Positions 5,635-6,113 of a DNA stretch of 6,113 nucleotides are shown piece after piece. This DNA comes from Candidatus Curtissbacteria bacterium RIFCSPLOWO2_01_FULL_37_9 (GTDB lineage: Bacteria; Patescibacteriota; Microgenomatia; Curtissbacterales; GWA2-41-24), in contig MFBN01000024.1 of the NCBI GenBank assembly GCA_001776425.1, forward strand, positions 1 through 6,113, written 5' to 3'. The stretch's first letter is position 1, and each line of letters opens with the position of its first letter. The notes beneath the pieces are model-generated. The model was not told the DNA's origin. It was given only the letters and a program-made list of their open reading frames with translations, and did not search any database. A program made the translations under genes and the position numbers.

Positions 5635-6033
5635 ATGAATCAAAAGCAAATTTTGAACTTTTTAATTTTTTGGGTCGTTAATACGATTTTACTTCTTTTA
5701 CTTTCGGCAATTCTTGGAAATAACCTGGTTTTGGGAAATGATAAGCTCTCTTCGTCACACGCAGCAATTGTTTCCGGTTTAATTCTGGCTGCCATAATTT
5801 ATATACTGCCGCCGGCAGTTGAAAAAAGCGGCCAGAAAATAAAAAATGAAAATATCTGGCCTATTATTTTTTTTAGTGCCAATGCAGTTGTTATTTGGAT
5901 AATCAAAAGGTTTGCTCTAATTACCGGTTTGGGATTATCAAGCATTTTTTGGGTTTTAATCGTGGCACTGGTTATTACAGCCGCAGAACTAGGTGTTGCC
6001 AAAACAACCGGCGCTATGAAGAAGAAAAAATAA
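5635..6033 (+). CDS. Small four-helix integral membrane protein, function unknown
   Basis: The 132-residue protein is mostly hydrophobic, with likely membrane helices at about 8-28, 42-60, 74-90 and 98-120 and a basic C-terminal tail (MKKKK). The two halves look alike: each is a helical hairpin whose first helix carries an asparagine (N16 in FWVVNT, N83 in FFSANA), followed by a glycine-containing loop. A short charged linker, EKSGQKIKNEN (63-73), joins them. This layout recalls the four-helix PF04020 family (named after phage holins but mostly chromosomal proteins of unknown role), though I cannot confirm homology. There are no catalytic motifs. Positive charges in the linker and tail suggest both lie inside, with both termini cytoplasmic. 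The start is certain from the ribosome binding site. The gene diverges from the propeller gene, and its stop is 14 bp from that of the next, convergent frame. Confidence 0.85.
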   Translation: MNQKQILNFLIFWVVNTILLLLLSAILGNNLVLGNDKLSSSHAAIVSGLILAAIIYILPPAVEKSGQKIKNENIWPIIFFSANAVVIWIIKRFALITGLGLSSIFWVLIVALVITAAELGVAKTTGAMKKKK

Positions 6034-6047
6034 TAAAATTGCGTATT

Positions 6048-6113
6048 CTAATTTAAATAGTCTATAATTTTTTTATATAACTCTTCGGAAGCCAACTTAT
6101 GAACTTCTTCATT
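6048..6113 (-). CDS. Probable C-terminal end of a convergent gene (partial)
   Basis: On the - strand a frame enters from the right edge and reads 21 codons, NEEVHKLASEELYKKIIDYLN, before TAG. The composition (Glu/Lys-rich, amphipathic helix-like) is protein-like and the stop falls 14 bp from that of the membrane protein gene, a normal convergent spacing. A second - strand frame is also open here for 16 codons, so the frame choice is not certain. No family can be named from so short a piece. Confidence 0.42.
   Translation of the reverse strand, partial: NEEVHKLASEELYKKIIDYLN

Noticed and set aside
5799..6002. Open frame of 67 codons on - opposite the membrane protein gene
   Set aside because: Antisense reading of hydrophobic codons often stays open; the + strand gene has a perfect ribosome binding site.

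Overview
This AT-rich window (roughly 38-40 % G+C by eye) carries five complete protein genes, one 5'-truncated gene at the left edge and a probable 3' end of another gene at the right edge. TGA is used as an ordinary stop (nrdR), so the standard bacterial code fits. The small gene set, class II ribonucleotide reductase, corrinoid adenosyltransferase, stand-alone MIP18-type Fe-S factor and anchored sugar-dehydrogenase-like propeller would suit an uncultivated lineage such as the Candidate Phyla Radiation (Microgenomates-like). That placement is inference only, as there is no marker gene here to prove it.

Left part (1-3728): a deoxynucleotide module. A PduO-type cob(I)alamin adenosyltransferase (+ strand, N-terminus cut off) converges with nrdJ (- strand), with only 9 bp between the two stops. 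nrdJ encodes an adenosylcobalamin-dependent class II ribonucleotide reductase and is preceded by nrdR, its repressor, with an ATGA stop/start overlap. The adenosyltransferase makes the cofactor that NrdJ consumes, so cofactor supply, enzyme and regulator lie side by side.

Region 3729-4035 (307 bp, no gene): the nrdR-nrdJ control region. It holds two NrdR-box-like sites whose centres are 32 bp apart. One contains a perfect 14-bp palindrome. The other lies between the -35 and -10 of a candidate promoter. NrdR probably represses its own operon here.

Region 4036-5546 (- strand): a MIP18/DUF59 (SufT/YitW-like) Fe-S assembly factor sits 32 bp downstream of a membrane-anchored beta-propeller of the glucose/sorbosone dehydrogenase family. 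The two may share a transcript. The propeller starts with TTG and has unusual cysteine pairs.

Region 5547-6113: a short divergent regulatory region with face-to-face overlapping promoter candidates and an inverted repeat, then a four-helix membrane protein of unknown function with an exceptionally strong ribosome binding site. After 14 bp comes the probable C-terminal end of a convergent - strand gene. I saw no tRNA, rRNA, CRISPR array, insertion sequence or clear Rho-independent terminator. The window looks mostly like ordinary chromosomal DNA. The best findings are the NrdR operator layout, the cofactor/enzyme/regulator clustering, and oddities within NrdJ and the propeller.
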